Positions 24,941 through 33,858 of a stretch of 64,000 nucleotides of DNA are shown piece after piece. Each line of letters begins with the position of its first letter. The first letter of the stretch is position 1. Both the position numbers and the translations under genes were made by a program. This DNA is from Nonomuraea wenchangensis (GTDB lineage Bacteria > Actinomycetota > Actinomycetes > Streptosporangiales > Streptosporangiaceae): contig NZ_FOHX01000010.1 of the NCBI RefSeq assembly GCF_900111685.1, positions 248,001 through 312,000 on the forward strand, read 5' to 3'. Below the pieces are notes generated by a model. That model was not told where the DNA came from, did no database searches, and worked only from the letters and a program-made list of their open reading frames with translations.

Positions 24941-25702
24941 GTGTGGATCGCAGTCGCGGTGCCGGCCGCCGTCGTCGTCGGGATCGTGGTCTGGTGGCTG
25001 CGCCGTGACCGGCCCGCCGGTACGGAGACCGACGGCCCCGGCTTCGCGGCCGGGCGGGCGCCGGAGCGGGAGCCGGGCCTGACGCCGGAGGCGGACGCCG
25101 CGTTCGTGGAGGGGCTGGGCGCGTACGACGCCACGGGCGAGGCGCTGCGGCCGGACTGGGGGCGTGACGTGCTCGCGGTGGACGGTACGCCGCCGCGGCT
25201 GATCTCGCTGCGGCTGCTCGCCGACGGGTTCGCGGCTCTGGGGGAGGCCGCCCTGCACGACCCGCAGGGCGCGGTCGCGGGCCTGATGGCCGAGTACGCC
25301 GCCGCCGAGCGGCCCGGGGTGCTGCACCTGCGGGCCGAGTGGCCGGCGGACGAGGTGGACGGGATGGACCGTACGGCCTTCGCCGAGGCCGTACGCGCGG
25401 TCGTCTGCCCGCCGGACGCGGCCGGCGTCGAGGGCTTCGCGGACGGCGCCTCCCTGATCGTCTCCGTCACGGTCACCGAGCCGCCCGCCGGGCGGAACAC
25501 GCTGATGCTGGACCTGGGGCGGGTGCTCGACCTGTACGCGGAGGCGCGCGAGAAGCGGCCCGACGCGACGCCGGAGGAGGCGCTGCGCGAGATCGTGCCC
25601 GGCATGCTCGCCGCCGGCGGGCCGGGCCTCACCTGGGTACGCCCCCCGACCGAGCAGGAGCGCCAGATGGTGACGACGGCCTGCGCCCCACCCCCGGCCT
25701 GA
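24941..25702 (+). CDS. Membrane-anchored protein of unknown function
   Basis: A 253-residue product with an N-terminal membrane helix (residues 2-20, WIAVAVPAAVVVGIVVWWL) followed by RRD, so the rest lies in the cytoplasm or outside depending on topology. The soluble part (about 45-245) is Ala/Glu/Asp-rich and mixed alpha/beta with no motif that I know. GGGGGAG at 24929-24934 supports the GTG start. It is convergent with the siderophore-interacting gene. No function is proposed. Confidence 0.7.
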   Translation: MWIAVAVPAAVVVGIVVWWLRRDRPAGTETDGPGFAAGRAPEREPGLTPEADAAFVEGLGAYDATGEALRPDWGRDVLAVDGTPPRLISLRLLADGFAALGEAALHDPQGAVAGLMAEYAAAERPGVLHLRAEWPADEVDGMDRTAFAEAVRAVVCPPDAAGVEGFADGASLIVSVTVTEPPAGRNTLMLDLGRVLDLYAEAREKRPDATPEEALREIVPGMLAAGGPGLTWVRPPTEQERQMVTTACAPPPA

Positions 25703-25724
25703 CCCGGCAGACAGTGGCCCGGCG

Positions 25725-26618
25725 TCAGCCGCCGCCCTCGGCGCGGCCCTCGCGCCAGTACCCCATGAACGCGACCGCCCGCCGATCCATCCCCCGCTCG
25801 CCCACCAGGTGCCGCCGCAGCGTCTTGATCACGCCCGCCTCGCCCGCCAGCCACGCGTAGAGCGGTTCCGCGGCGTCCTCCTGCGGCACCTCCCACAGCT
25901 CCTCGGCGTCCACGTCCACCTCGCTGAAGCCGTTCAGGCCGGGGCCGGGGGACGTCAGCAGCCGTCCGGCGGCGGCCCGGACGGCGGGGACGAGTTGTGC
26001 GCCGCGCTCGCCGCCGTTCCTGGGGAGCCAGCCGACGCGTACCGAGCAGGAGGTCTCGACGGGCAGGGCGTCGTCGGCGAAGGGCACCTCCATCAGGGCC
26101 TCGCCGGTGACCCCGGCGGGCAGGCGCTCCAGGACGGAGCAGATGGCGGGCACGGCGGTCTCGTCGCCGGCGAGCAGCACGGTTGCGCTGCCGGCGGGCA
26201 GCCGGAACTCCAGCCCGCCGTGCTCCCCGTCGTAGCGGGCGTCGGGCCCGAGGATGGCGGCCTCGTCGCCGGGCTGGACCCGCTCCGCCCATTGGGCGAC
26301 GGGCCCGCCGTCGGGGTGCATGACGACGTCCACGTCCAGCTCCCTGATGTGCGCCCGCACCTGGCGCGCGGTGTAGGTGCGGATCGGGTTGCGCCTGGCG
26401 TCGTCGAGCTGCCGCCATTGCGCGTACCAGTCGGGGCCGGTCGGCAGGTACGACAACCCGCAGCCGGGCAGCGGCAGGACGAGCTTGATCCGCTGGTCGT
26501 AGCCGTTGTCGGCGAAATGGCAGAGGTCGTCCCCGGTGAACGTGACCCGCAGGAACGACGGGCTCAGCCGCTCAAGCCGGTCTACCTGGACGTGGAACAT
26601 GTGAAACGGCGAGCTCAT
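25725..26618 (-). CDS. Siderophore-interacting FAD-dependent ferric reductase
   Basis: A 297-residue SIP/ViuB-family flavoprotein that releases iron from imported ferric siderophores in the cytoplasm. The FAD-binding motif RNPIRTYTARQVR, the GPVAQWAERVQPGDEAAILGP region and the C-terminal AWLAGEAGVIKTLRRHLVGE and GYWREGRAEG are diagnostic. ATG 26618 has GGAGGAG six bases upstream. The DtxR/IdeR box at 26639-26657 sits immediately before it, so it is expected to be repressed by iron. Confidence 0.95.
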   Translation of the reverse strand: MSSPFHMFHVQVDRLERLSPSFLRVTFTGDDLCHFADNGYDQRIKLVLPLPGCGLSYLPTGPDWYAQWRQLDDARRNPIRTYTARQVRAHIRELDVDVVMHPDGGPVAQWAERVQPGDEAAILGPDARYDGEHGGLEFRLPAGSATVLLAGDETAVPAICSVLERLPAGVTGEALMEVPFADDALPVETSCSVRVGWLPRNGGERGAQLVPAVRAAAGRLLTSPGPGLNGFSEVDVDAEELWEVPQEDAAEPLYAWLAGEAGVIKTLRRHLVGERGMDRRAVAFMGYWREGRAEGGG

Positions 26619-26638
26619 CCCCGACTCCTCCAGCAAAT

Positions 26639-26657
26639 TTAGGTGAGCCTAACCTAA
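26639..26657 (-). promoter_or_regulatory. DtxR/IdeR-type iron box
   Basis: TTAGGTGAGCCTAACCTAA matches the 19-base consensus TTAGGTTAGSCTAACCTAA at 18 positions. It lies just upstream of the siderophore-interacting gene's ribosome site. Iron-loaded DmdR/IdeR would bind it and block transcription. Confidence 0.92.
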
Positions 26658-26763
26658 ACGATCGCCGGAGGGCCGGCCACCGCACGGAGCGCCGCGACCG
26701 GCGTACGGATCGGAGTCGCCGCAGGTGAGAGCCTGGATCACCGGCCCCGACAAGCTTCTGTGA

Positions 26764-26810
26764 TGAAAGTTTCAGCCGCGATTGACAGCGGGAAAGCGCT
26801 TACCTATGTT
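26764..26810 (+). promoter_or_regulatory. Pectate lyase promoter with LacI-type operator in the spacer
   Basis: TTGACA (26782-26787), a 17-base spacer and TATGTT (26805-26810). The spacer contains GGAAAGCGCTTACC (26791-26804), close to the GAAAGCGCTTTC palindrome bound by LacI-family sugar repressors. Upstream is an 11-base palindrome TGAAAGTTTCA (26764-26774), like the GAAANTTTC elements near other actinomycete polysaccharidase genes. Carbon-source control is inferred. Confidence 0.75.
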
Positions 26811-26920
26811 GTGGCGTGTTCGCTCTCACGTACGTCGATCATGTATGTGAACGAATGCTCGCTGGGGGGACACCATTCGCGGACCTGACGGGTCTGCTCG
26901 GGCCAGCAAGGAGCAGAATC

Positions 26921-28366
26921 GTGCGACACACATCCATCGGCAGGACGGGCGCGGTCCTCGCGGGCGTCGTCACCCTCACCGCCTCCGCGGTGACCGGCGT
27001 CGTCATGGCGTCGGCGGCGGCCGCCGCTCCGGCGCCCGGGGCGTACACGCTCGTGAACGACGCGAGCGGCCTCTGCCTCACCGTGCCGGGCGCCAGTTCG
27101 TCCGACGGCGTGCAGCTCACCCAGAGCGGCTGCGGCGGCTCAGGCCAGGTCTGGAACCTGGCCGCCGGCGGCTCCGGCTACACGGTCAAGGCCGCGCACA
27201 GCGGCAAGTGCGCCGGTGTGGAGGGCGCGAGCACCTCCGCGGGCAAGGCCGTGCAGCAGGAGAGCTGCACCGGCGGCTCGTCCCAGACCTGGACGGTGAC
27301 CGAGTCCGGCGGCACCGTCAGGATCGCCAACGCCAACGGCGGCAAGTGCCTCAACACCAAGGACAACTCCACCTCCTCCGGAGCGCTGGTGCAGGTGAAC
27401 TCCTGCGACTCGGTGGCCACCAAGCAGTGGAGGCTCGCGCCCACGAGCGGCGGCACCACCGGCCCGACCCCGACGACCACGCCCACCACGCCGCCCCCCG
27501 GCGGCGGCACGCCGAACGGCCTGGTCGGCTGGGCCACGCAGGGCGGCGGCACCACGGGCGGCGGCGGCACGAGCCCGACCACCGTCACCTCCTCCTCGGC
27601 GCTGACCAGCGCCCTGTCCGCGAGCGGCGCCGGGGTGATCCGGGTCTCCGGCACGATCTCCTGCTCGGGCATGCTGAAGGTCGGCTCCAACAAGACGATC
27701 ATCGGCAACTCCGGCGCCGTCATCTCGGGCTGCGGGCTCAACATCTCCCAGGCGTCCAACGTGATCGTCCGCAACCTCACCTTCAGGAACTGGAACGACG
27801 ACGCCATCAACGTCCAGTACTCGACCCGGGTGTGGATCGACCACAACAGCTTCAGCAACGGCTACGACGGCGCCGTCGACGTCAAGCGGGCCAGCGACTA
27901 CGTCACCATCTCCTGGAACCGGGTCAGCTCCCACGACAAGACGATGCTGCTCGGCCACGACGACGGCAACGGCTCGGAGGACCGCGGCCACCTGCGGGTG
28001 ACCTACCACCACAACTGGTTCGACGGCACCAACCAGCGCCACCCGCGGGTGCGCTTCGGCAACCCGGTGCACGTCTACAACAACTTCTACGGCAACATCG
28101 GCAGCTACGGCGTGGCCTCCACCCAGGAGGCGGGCGTGCTGGTCGAGGGCAACTACTTCGAGAACACCGACGACCCGTACCACCGGGGCGAGGGCGACTC
28201 CGGCCCGGGCAACCTGGTGGCGCGCAACAACTGCTTCGTCAACTCCGGCAGCGGCCAGGCCGGCGGCAGCGTCGCCTCCATCCCCTACTCCTACACGCTG
28301 GACACCCCCTGCAACGTCAAGTCCATCGTGACCGCGGGCGCGGGCGCCGGGCGGATCTCTGTCTGA
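26921..28366 (+). CDS. Secreted pectate lyase (PL1) with N-terminal ricin-B lectin module
   Basis: A 481-residue secreted enzyme that cuts polygalacturonate by beta-elimination. The Sec signal runs to about residue 37 (…SAAAAAPAPG). Residues about 40-170 are a CBM13 ricin-B lectin with three QxW-like repeats (GQVWNL, SQTWTV, KQWRLA). A Thr/Pro/Gly linker leads to the PL1 beta-helix (about 200-481) with VWIDHNSF, VKRASDYVTISWN and RHPRVRFG, which carries the catalytic Arg. GTG 26921 has AAGGAG six bases upstream; an earlier in-frame start at 26816 would precede the promoter-proximal leader and is rejected. Confidence 0.93.
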   Translation: MRHTSIGRTGAVLAGVVTLTASAVTGVVMASAAAAAPAPGAYTLVNDASGLCLTVPGASSSDGVQLTQSGCGGSGQVWNLAAGGSGYTVKAAHSGKCAGVEGASTSAGKAVQQESCTGGSSQTWTVTESGGTVRIANANGGKCLNTKDNSTSSGALVQVNSCDSVATKQWRLAPTSGGTTGPTPTTTPTTPPPGGGTPNGLVGWATQGGGTTGGGGTSPTTVTSSSALTSALSASGAGVIRVSGTISCSGMLKVGSNKTIIGNSGAVISGCGLNISQASNVIVRNLTFRNWNDDAINVQYSTRVWIDHNSFSNGYDGAVDVKRASDYVTISWNRVSSHDKTMLLGHDDGNGSEDRGHLRVTYHHNWFDGTNQRHPRVRFGNPVHVYNNFYGNIGSYGVASTQEAGVLVEGNYFENTDDPYHRGEGDSGPGNLVARNNCFVNSGSGQAGGSVASIPYSYTLDTPCNVKSIVTAGAGAGRISV

Positions 28367-28389
28367 CGCCGTTCCCGCCCTGATCGAGG

Positions 28390-28425
28390 CCCCTCCGGCG
28401 ACCGCCCGCCGGAGGGGTCTTCCCT
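28390..28425 (+). terminator. Terminator after pectate lyase
   Basis: CCCCTCCGGC (28390-28399) and GCCGGAGGGG (28408-28417) form a 10-base stem, followed by TCTTCCCTC. It separates the lyase from the galactosidase gene. Confidence 0.75.
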
Positions 28426-28501
28426 CGCCCCGGCGGGGCCGGGTTCGATAGCGTCTTTCCGCGCGTCACACCCCCTGAGCCTGTTGCGTGAGGAGCCCGG
28501 C

Positions 28502-30574
28502 TTGTCCTTCCTGATGCTGTCCGCCGCGGATGTCGCCCTCCTGATCGACGCCTCCGGTCCCGGCCTGCCCCGCGTACGCCACTTCGGCGCCGCGCCCGGC
28601 ACGGACGACGGGGCCGAGCTGCTTCCCCTGCTGGCGTCCCTGGTGACGGCGCCGCCGCTGCTGCCCGCCCAGGGCGACGGCTGGTACGGCCGCCCCGGCC
28701 TGGCGGGCTCCCGCGACGGCGAGCACTGGCCGGTCCGCTGGACCCTGGGCGGCACGGACGTCTCGGCGGAGCCGGGCAGGGGCGGCACCGTGGCGGTCAC
28801 CGCCGCCGACGAGCGGGCGGGCCTGTCGCTGGTGAGCGAGCTGGGCATGGACGCCTATGGCGTGGTGACGCTGCGGCACACGGTCACCAACACGGCGGCC
28901 TCGCCGTACCGGCTGGCGGGGCTGGTGTGCGCGCTGCCGGTGCCGGCGCGCGCCGGCGAGCTGCTGGACTTCACCGGGCGCTGGGCGCTGGAGAAGGTGC
29001 CGCAGCGGCGGGCGTTCGCGCACGGCGTGTGGAGCAGGGAGAACCGGCGCGGCCGGACGGGGCACGACGGGACCGGCCTGCTCGTGGCGGGCGCCGCGGG
29101 CTTCGGCTTCCGCTCCGGCGAGGTGTGGGCGGTGCACGCCGGCTGGAGCGGCGACCACGTCCACTACGCCGAGCGGCTGCAGGAGGGCGCGGCGCTGCTG
29201 GGCGCGGGCGAGCTGCCCGAGCCCGGCGAGATCGTCCTGCGGCAGGGCGAGAGCTACAGCACGCCGCTCGTCTACTTCACCTGGTCGGCGGAGGGACTGG
29301 ACGGCGCGAGCGCCCGGCTGCACGACCACCTGCGCGCCGCCCGGCCGCTGCCGGTCCGGCCGGTCACGCTCAACAACTGGGAGGCGACCTACTTCGACCA
29401 CGGCCTGGACCGGCTGCTGGAGCTGGCCGAGCGGGCCGCGGCGGCCGGGGTCGAGCGGTTCGTGCTCGACGACGGCTGGTTCCGCCACCGCCGCGACGAC
29501 CGGGCCGGCCTCGGCGACTGGTACGTCGACGAGGGCGTCTGGCCGGGCGGCCTGCACCCGCTGGCCGAGCGGCTGCGCGGGCTCGGCATGCAGTTCGGCC
29601 TGTGGTTCGAGCCGGAGATGGTCAACCCCGACTCCGACCTGGCCCGCGCCCACCCCGACTGGGTGCTCGGCCAGGCGGAGCGGCTGCCGCCGCCGCACCG
29701 CAACCAGCAGACGCTCGACCTGGCCAGGCCCGAGGCGTACGCCTACCTGCTGGAGCGGATCGACGCGCTGATCAACGAGTACGCCCTCGACTACCTCAAG
29801 TGGGACCACAACCGCGACATCGCCGAGCCCGTCCATGACGGGGTGCCCGGCGTGCACGCGCAGACCCTCGCGGCCTATCGCCTGCTGGACGAGCTGCGCG
29901 CCCGCCATCCGGGGCTGGAGATCGAGTCGTGCTCGTCGGGCGGCGCCCGCGTCGACTACGGGGTGCTGGCCCGTACCGACCGGGTGTGGGCCTCCGACAG
30001 CAACGACGCGCTCGACCGGCAGGCCATCCAGCGCTGGACCGGGCTGCTGGTGCCGCCGGAGCGCATGGGCGCGCACGTCGGCGCGCCGCATGACCACATC
30101 ACCGGCCGGTCGCTGCCGCTGGCCTTCCGCGCGGGCACCGCACTGTTCGGGCACATGGGCGTGGAGTGGGACCTCACCTCGGCGAGCGAGGCGGAGCTGG
30201 AGGAGCTGGCCGTCTGGATCGCGCTGCACAAGCGGCTGCGGCCGGTGCTGCACGCCGGGCGGGTGGTCCGCGCCGACCATCCTGACCCGTCGGCGCTGCT
30301 GCACGGGGTGGTGCTGCCGGAGCGGGCGGTGTACGGCTACGCGCAGCTGAGCTCGCGGCCCGAGTCGGCGCCCGCGCCGCTGCGGCTGCCCGGCCTGGAC
30401 CCGGCCGCCCGCTACGAGGTGCGCGTGGCCGGTCCGGTGCCCGGCTCCGCGCTCATGCCGTGGTGGGCGAGCGAGCCGGTGCGGCTGCCGGGGGCGGCGC
30501 TGGCCGAGCTGGGGCTGCCCGCGCCCGCGCTCCAGCCCGCCTCTGTGGTGGTCATCGAGCTGGAGCGGGTCTGA
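28502..30574 (+). CDS. Alpha-galactosidase, glycoside hydrolase family 36
   Basis: A 690-residue GH36 enzyme that removes alpha-1,6-galactose from raffinose-type sugars or galactomannan. The catalytic TIM barrel shows FVLDDGWFRHRRDD, GLWFEPEMVNPDSDL, YLKWDHNRDI with the nucleophile Asp near residue 434, and ESCSSGGARVDYG then WASDSNDALDRQ with the acid/base Asp. The N-terminal beta-sandwich and C-terminal domain are present. GAGGAG at 28489-28494 supports TTG 28502 over TTG 28484. No signal peptide is visible, so it is cytoplasmic. Its place after a pectate lyase suggests plant-cell-wall use. Confidence 0.94.
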   Translation: MSFLMLSAADVALLIDASGPGLPRVRHFGAAPGTDDGAELLPLLASLVTAPPLLPAQGDGWYGRPGLAGSRDGEHWPVRWTLGGTDVSAEPGRGGTVAVTAADERAGLSLVSELGMDAYGVVTLRHTVTNTAASPYRLAGLVCALPVPARAGELLDFTGRWALEKVPQRRAFAHGVWSRENRRGRTGHDGTGLLVAGAAGFGFRSGEVWAVHAGWSGDHVHYAERLQEGAALLGAGELPEPGEIVLRQGESYSTPLVYFTWSAEGLDGASARLHDHLRAARPLPVRPVTLNNWEATYFDHGLDRLLELAERAAAAGVERFVLDDGWFRHRRDDRAGLGDWYVDEGVWPGGLHPLAERLRGLGMQFGLWFEPEMVNPDSDLARAHPDWVLGQAERLPPPHRNQQTLDLARPEAYAYLLERIDALINEYALDYLKWDHNRDIAEPVHDGVPGVHAQTLAAYRLLDELRARHPGLEIESCSSGGARVDYGVLARTDRVWASDSNDALDRQAIQRWTGLLVPPERMGAHVGAPHDHITGRSLPLAFRAGTALFGHMGVEWDLTSASEAELEELAVWIALHKRLRPVLHAGRVVRADHPDPSALLHGVVLPERAVYGYAQLSSRPESAPAPLRLPGLDPAARYEVRVAGPVPGSALMPWWASEPVRLPGAALAELGLPAPALQPASVVVIELERV

Positions 30575-30590
30575 CGGCCCGCCCCGGCGG

Positions 30591-30998
30591 CTACCGGGGC
30601 ACGTTGTAGGGGTAGGGGGCCGGGTACGCGGCGGGCGCGGGCCGCCAGTCCGCCCAGTCGATCCGTACGCGCTCGCGCCGCCGCCGGTCCACCTTGACCG
30701 GCAGCACCGTGCCGGGCGCGAGGATCCCCATCGGGACGCGCGGCAGCGACTGCCGGTGCGTGACCCGGTAGATCTCGCCGTCCGCGGCGCGTACGGCGAG
30801 CACGAAGCGCGCCACCGGCCGTTCGTCGACCGACATCCCGGTGTCGGTCACGGACTCGACGACGGCCTGCGCGGGGACGCCGGTGGCGAGCAGCCGCCGC
30901 CCGCCCCGCGCGGCGACGGCGACGGGCACCCAGACCCCGGCCGTGATGAGCATCGTCACACCTGCGATCGCCAGGGGCAGCCATGTTCCGGAGCTCAC
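30591..30998 (-). CDS. Single-TM protein of unknown function
   Basis: A 135-residue protein with one N-terminal membrane helix (about 6-30) and a soluble beta-rich part (LATGVPAQAVVESVTDTGMS, RVTHRQSLPRVPMGILAPGT, LPVKVD) resembling small OB-like envelope domains, ending in a Pro/Tyr-rich tail. It starts with GTG 30998 behind GGGGAAAG. No recognised family. It diverges from the stressosome cluster. Confidence 0.65.
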   Translation of the reverse strand: MSSGTWLPLAIAGVTMLITAGVWVPVAVAARGGRRLLATGVPAQAVVESVTDTGMSVDERPVARFVLAVRAADGEIYRVTHRQSLPRVPMGILAPGTVLPVKVDRRRRERVRIDWADWRPAPAAYPAPYPYNVPR

Positions 30999-31193
30999 TG
31001 TCTTTCCCCGTTCTTCCTGTTCTCCGACCTTCCTGGTGTTTTCTAGGCAACGTCGTTTGCATGCCGCTTGATCGTCGCTTGCGAAATAACGGCTTCCATG
31101 CGGGCCGCCGACGGGAACGCATGGAGGCAGGGCACAAAGCCCGGTAGCCTTCGTGTCGATTCACGACAAACACCCCATCTTCGGGAGCACACT

Positions 31194-32057
31194 TTGACAG
31201 CTCACGGCGACGCCGGCCAGCTCCGCATGGACGAACTCCTGCGGGCCAAGGAGGAGACCGTCCTCAAGCGCTGGATCGACCTCGCGGGCGCCACCGTAGG
31301 AGGCAGGGCCGACCGCAGCGTGCTGGCCGGGCGGCTGCGCGAGGTCTACCAGGCACTGCTGCAGTTCATCGGTGAGGGAGGGGACGCCTCCGACCTGCGC
31401 GGCCTGCTCGCCGACCTGTCGCGGAAGCAGGCCAGGGAGGGCTTCACGCCGGCGGAGACCGCCGCCGTGGTGTTCAGCCTCAAGGAGGCGGTCTACGGGC
31501 TGATCGAGTCGGAGGACGACGTCACGGCCCTGCGCGGCTACATCTGGCTGGCGCGGCAGATCGACGACCTCGGCCTGTTCACGTTCGAGACCTTCGTCAG
31601 CGCCCGCGAGAAGATCATCACCGACCAGGCCGAGCAGCTCCTGGAGCTGTCCACGCCGGTGGTCAAGCTGTGGGACGGCATCCTCGCGGTGCCGCTGGTG
31701 GGCACGCTCGACTCGGCCCGTACGCAGGTGGTCATGGAGAAGCTGCTCCAGGGGCTGGTGGAGACCGGCTCCGAGCACGCCGTGATCGACATCACCGGCG
31801 TGCCGGCCGTCGACACCCAGGTGGCGCAGCACCTGCTCAAGGCCGTGGTGGCGGCCCGGCTCATGGGCGCCGAGTGCGTCATCTCCGGCATCCGCCCCCA
31901 GATCGCGCACACCATCGTCACCCTCGGCATCGAGTTCGGCGACATCGTCACCAAGGCCTCGCTGGCCGACGCCCTCGCCTACACGCTGCGCAAGAGCGGG
32001 GTGCAGGTCACGCAGCGGGCCGACAAGCACGTCGTCGTCGGGTTGGAGCGGGTTTGA
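31194..32057 (+). CDS. rsbR: RsbR-type stressosome co-antagonist
   Basis: A 287-residue protein from TTG 31194 (GGGAG six bases upstream): an N-terminal RsbRD-type helical sensor domain (about 10-155) and a C-terminal STAS domain. Thr171 (VGTLDSAR) and Thr208 (VDTQVAQHLL) match the two threonines that the RsbT kinase phosphorylates in RsbR proteins. With RsbS it would build the large stressosome particle that holds RsbT. It overlaps rsbS by one base (TGATG), so the pair is coupled. The sensed signal is unknown. Confidence 0.92.
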   Translation: MTAHGDAGQLRMDELLRAKEETVLKRWIDLAGATVGGRADRSVLAGRLREVYQALLQFIGEGGDASDLRGLLADLSRKQAREGFTPAETAAVVFSLKEAVYGLIESEDDVTALRGYIWLARQIDDLGLFTFETFVSAREKIITDQAEQLLELSTPVVKLWDGILAVPLVGTLDSARTQVVMEKLLQGLVETGSEHAVIDITGVPAVDTQVAQHLLKAVVAARLMGAECVISGIRPQIAHTIVTLGIEFGDIVTKASLADALAYTLRKSGVQVTQRADKHVVVGLERV

Positions 32058-32437
32058 TGGAACGTGTCCCCGTTCTCAAACTCGGTGACCTCCTCATCGT
32101 CTCCATCCAGATCGACCTGCAGGACCAGAGCGTGCTCATGCTGCAGGAGGACCTGGCGGACGCGATCGTCGAGAGCCGGGCCCGCGGCGTGATCATCGAC
32201 ATCACCGCCGTGGAGATCGTCGACTCCTTCATCGGGCGCATGCTCTCGACCATCGCGTCGATCTCGCGCATGCTGGACGCCGAGACCATCGTCGTGGGCA
32301 TGCGGCCCGCGGTCGCGATCACGCTGGTCGAGCTCGGGCTGTCGCTCGGCGGCGTCCGCACCGCGCTCAACCTGGAGAAGGGTGTCGCGATGCTCAAGGA
32401 ACGCGGCGGAGCCGACCCGGTAGCGGTGCCGGAGTGA
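32057..32437 (+). CDS. rsbS: RsbS, STAS-domain stressosome antagonist
   Basis: A single STAS domain of 126 residues. Ser57 in VDSFIGRMLST is the RsbT phosphorylation site and GMRPAVAITLVELGL is the typical STAS end. Unphosphorylated RsbS would sequester RsbT; phosphorylation releases it. It begins inside the rsbR stop and ends four bases into rsbT. Confidence 0.94.
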   Translation: MERVPVLKLGDLLIVSIQIDLQDQSVLMLQEDLADAIVESRARGVIIDITAVEIVDSFIGRMLSTIASISRMLDAETIVVGMRPAVAITLVELGLSLGGVRTALNLEKGVAMLKERGGADPVAVPE

Positions 32438-32835
32438 CGTCCGCCGTCGAGCTCGTCATCGCGGGCAACAGCGACGTGGTCATCGTGCGCCAGCAGGTGC
32501 GCAACAGCGCCCAGCAGGTCGGCCTGTCGCTGGTCGACCAGACCAAAGTGGTCACCGCGGCCAGCGAGCTCGCCCGCAACGCCCTGATGTACGCCGGCGG
32601 CGGCCAGGTGCGGATCGAGGTCGTCAACAACGGCGTACGCGACGGGCTGCGCCTCGACTTCACCGACGAGGGCCCCGGCATCCCCGACCTGGACCTGGCC
32701 CTGACCGACGGGTGGTCCACGGGCGGCGGCCTCGGCCTCGGGCTGAGCGGATCACGCCGGTTGGTGGACGAGTTCGACCTGGAGTCCAAAACCGGCGAAG
32801 GGACGCGGGTCACAGTGATCAAGTGGGCGAGATGA
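32434..32835 (+). CDS. rsbT: RsbT, switch serine/threonine kinase
   Basis: A 133-residue GHKL-fold kinase. The N box reads ASELARNALMYAGGG and the ATP lid DEGPGIPDLDLA, GGLGLGLSGSRRL. It would phosphorylate RsbR and RsbS in the stressosome, then leave to activate an output. It begins with GTG overlapping rsbS (GTGA) and overlaps the next gene by ATGA. Confidence 0.94.
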   Translation: MTSAVELVIAGNSDVVIVRQQVRNSAQQVGLSLVDQTKVVTAASELARNALMYAGGGQVRIEVVNNGVRDGLRLDFTDEGPGIPDLDLALTDGWSTGGGLGLGLSGSRRLVDEFDLESKTGEGTRVTVIKWAR

Positions 32836-33833
32836 TCCGTTCCGGGGACGAGTCCTGGGTCCGGATCGAGGACGCCAGCGCGATCGGGGCGGCCCGCAGG
32901 GCCGCGGCGAACCTGGCGGAGGCGTGCGGCTTCGACGAGCACGACCGCGGGCGGGTGGGCGTCGCCGTCAGCGAGGCGGCCTCCAACCTGGTCAAGCACG
33001 CGGTCGAGGGCATGATGCTGATCCGGGCCCATCCCGAGGCGGCGACCGCCGTCGAGGTGATCGCCCTGGACAAGGGGCCTGGCATGCGCGACGTGCGCAG
33101 CGCCGTACGCGACGGTTACTCCACCGCGGGCACGCTCGGCGTCGGCCTCGGCGGGATCGCCAGGATGGCCACAGCGCACGAGGTCTATTCCCTGCCCGGA
33201 CGTGGCACGGTGGTGACCATGTGCTTCACCGCCGCCGACGCGCCGGCCCCCGTCTCCCAGGTGAGCGGGCTGACCCGCCCCATCGGGGAGGAGGTCGTCT
33301 CGGGCGATGCCTTCGCGTACGTGGAGGGCGGCGGCACGGCGATCGCCCTGCTCTGCGACGGCCTCGGCCACGGGCCCGCCGCGGCCGCCGCCTCCCGCGA
33401 GGCCGTACGGGTCTTCGAGCAGCACCACCACCTGCCCGTGCTGGAGCTGCTGGAGCGCGTCCACCGGGCGCTGACGGGCACCAGGGGCGGGGCCGTGGCC
33501 GTCGCCCGGCTGGACCGCGAGCGGGGTGTGGTCCGCTACGCCGGGCTCGGCAACGTCTCGGGCTGGATCGTGCACGCCGAGGGCCGGCAGGGCATGATCT
33601 CCGTGCCGGGCATCGCCGGGCACCAGCGCAGCCGCCTGCGCGAGTACGAGTACGCCGTCCCGCCGCACAGCGTGCTCGTCATGCACTCGGACGGGCTCAC
33701 CGACCGGTGGGACCCGATCTCCTTCCCCGGCCTGGCCGCCCGTTCCCCCGTCGTCGTGGCCGCCACCCTGCTGCGGGACGCCGGCACGCGCAGGGACGAC
33801 GCCGCCGTGCTCGCCGTCGGGACGGCCCCGTGA
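32832..33833 (+). CDS. GHKL kinase-SpoIIE/RsbX phosphatase fusion
   Basis: A 333-residue fusion. Residues 1-130 form a second RsbT/RsbW-like GHKL domain (VAVSEAASNLVKHAVEG, LDKGPGMRD, GVGLGGIARMA). Residues about 160-333 form a PP2C phosphatase of the SpoIIE/RsbX type with LLCDGLGHGPAAAAAS, GLGNVSGWIV, VMHSDGLTDRW and DDAAVLAV. The single protein could reset the stressosome (RsbX-like dephosphorylation) and act as a switch kinase. It overlaps rsbT by four bases. Confidence 0.9.
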   Translation: MIRSGDESWVRIEDASAIGAARRAAANLAEACGFDEHDRGRVGVAVSEAASNLVKHAVEGMMLIRAHPEAATAVEVIALDKGPGMRDVRSAVRDGYSTAGTLGVGLGGIARMATAHEVYSLPGRGTVVTMCFTAADAPAPVSQVSGLTRPIGEEVVSGDAFAYVEGGGTAIALLCDGLGHGPAAAAASREAVRVFEQHHHLPVLELLERVHRALTGTRGGAVAVARLDRERGVVRYAGLGNVSGWIVHAEGRQGMISVPGIAGHQRSRLREYEYAVPPHSVLVMHSDGLTDRWDPISFPGLAARSPVVVAATLLRDAGTRRDDAAVLAVGTAP

Positions 33834-33858
33834 CGCGCGACCTCATGGGGAGGGCGCC

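Noticed and set aside
26816-26920. Longer N-terminus for pectate lyase from 26816
   Set aside because: It would start at the promoter's transcription start region and place 35 residues before a clear signal peptide; GTG 26921 has a proper ribosome site.
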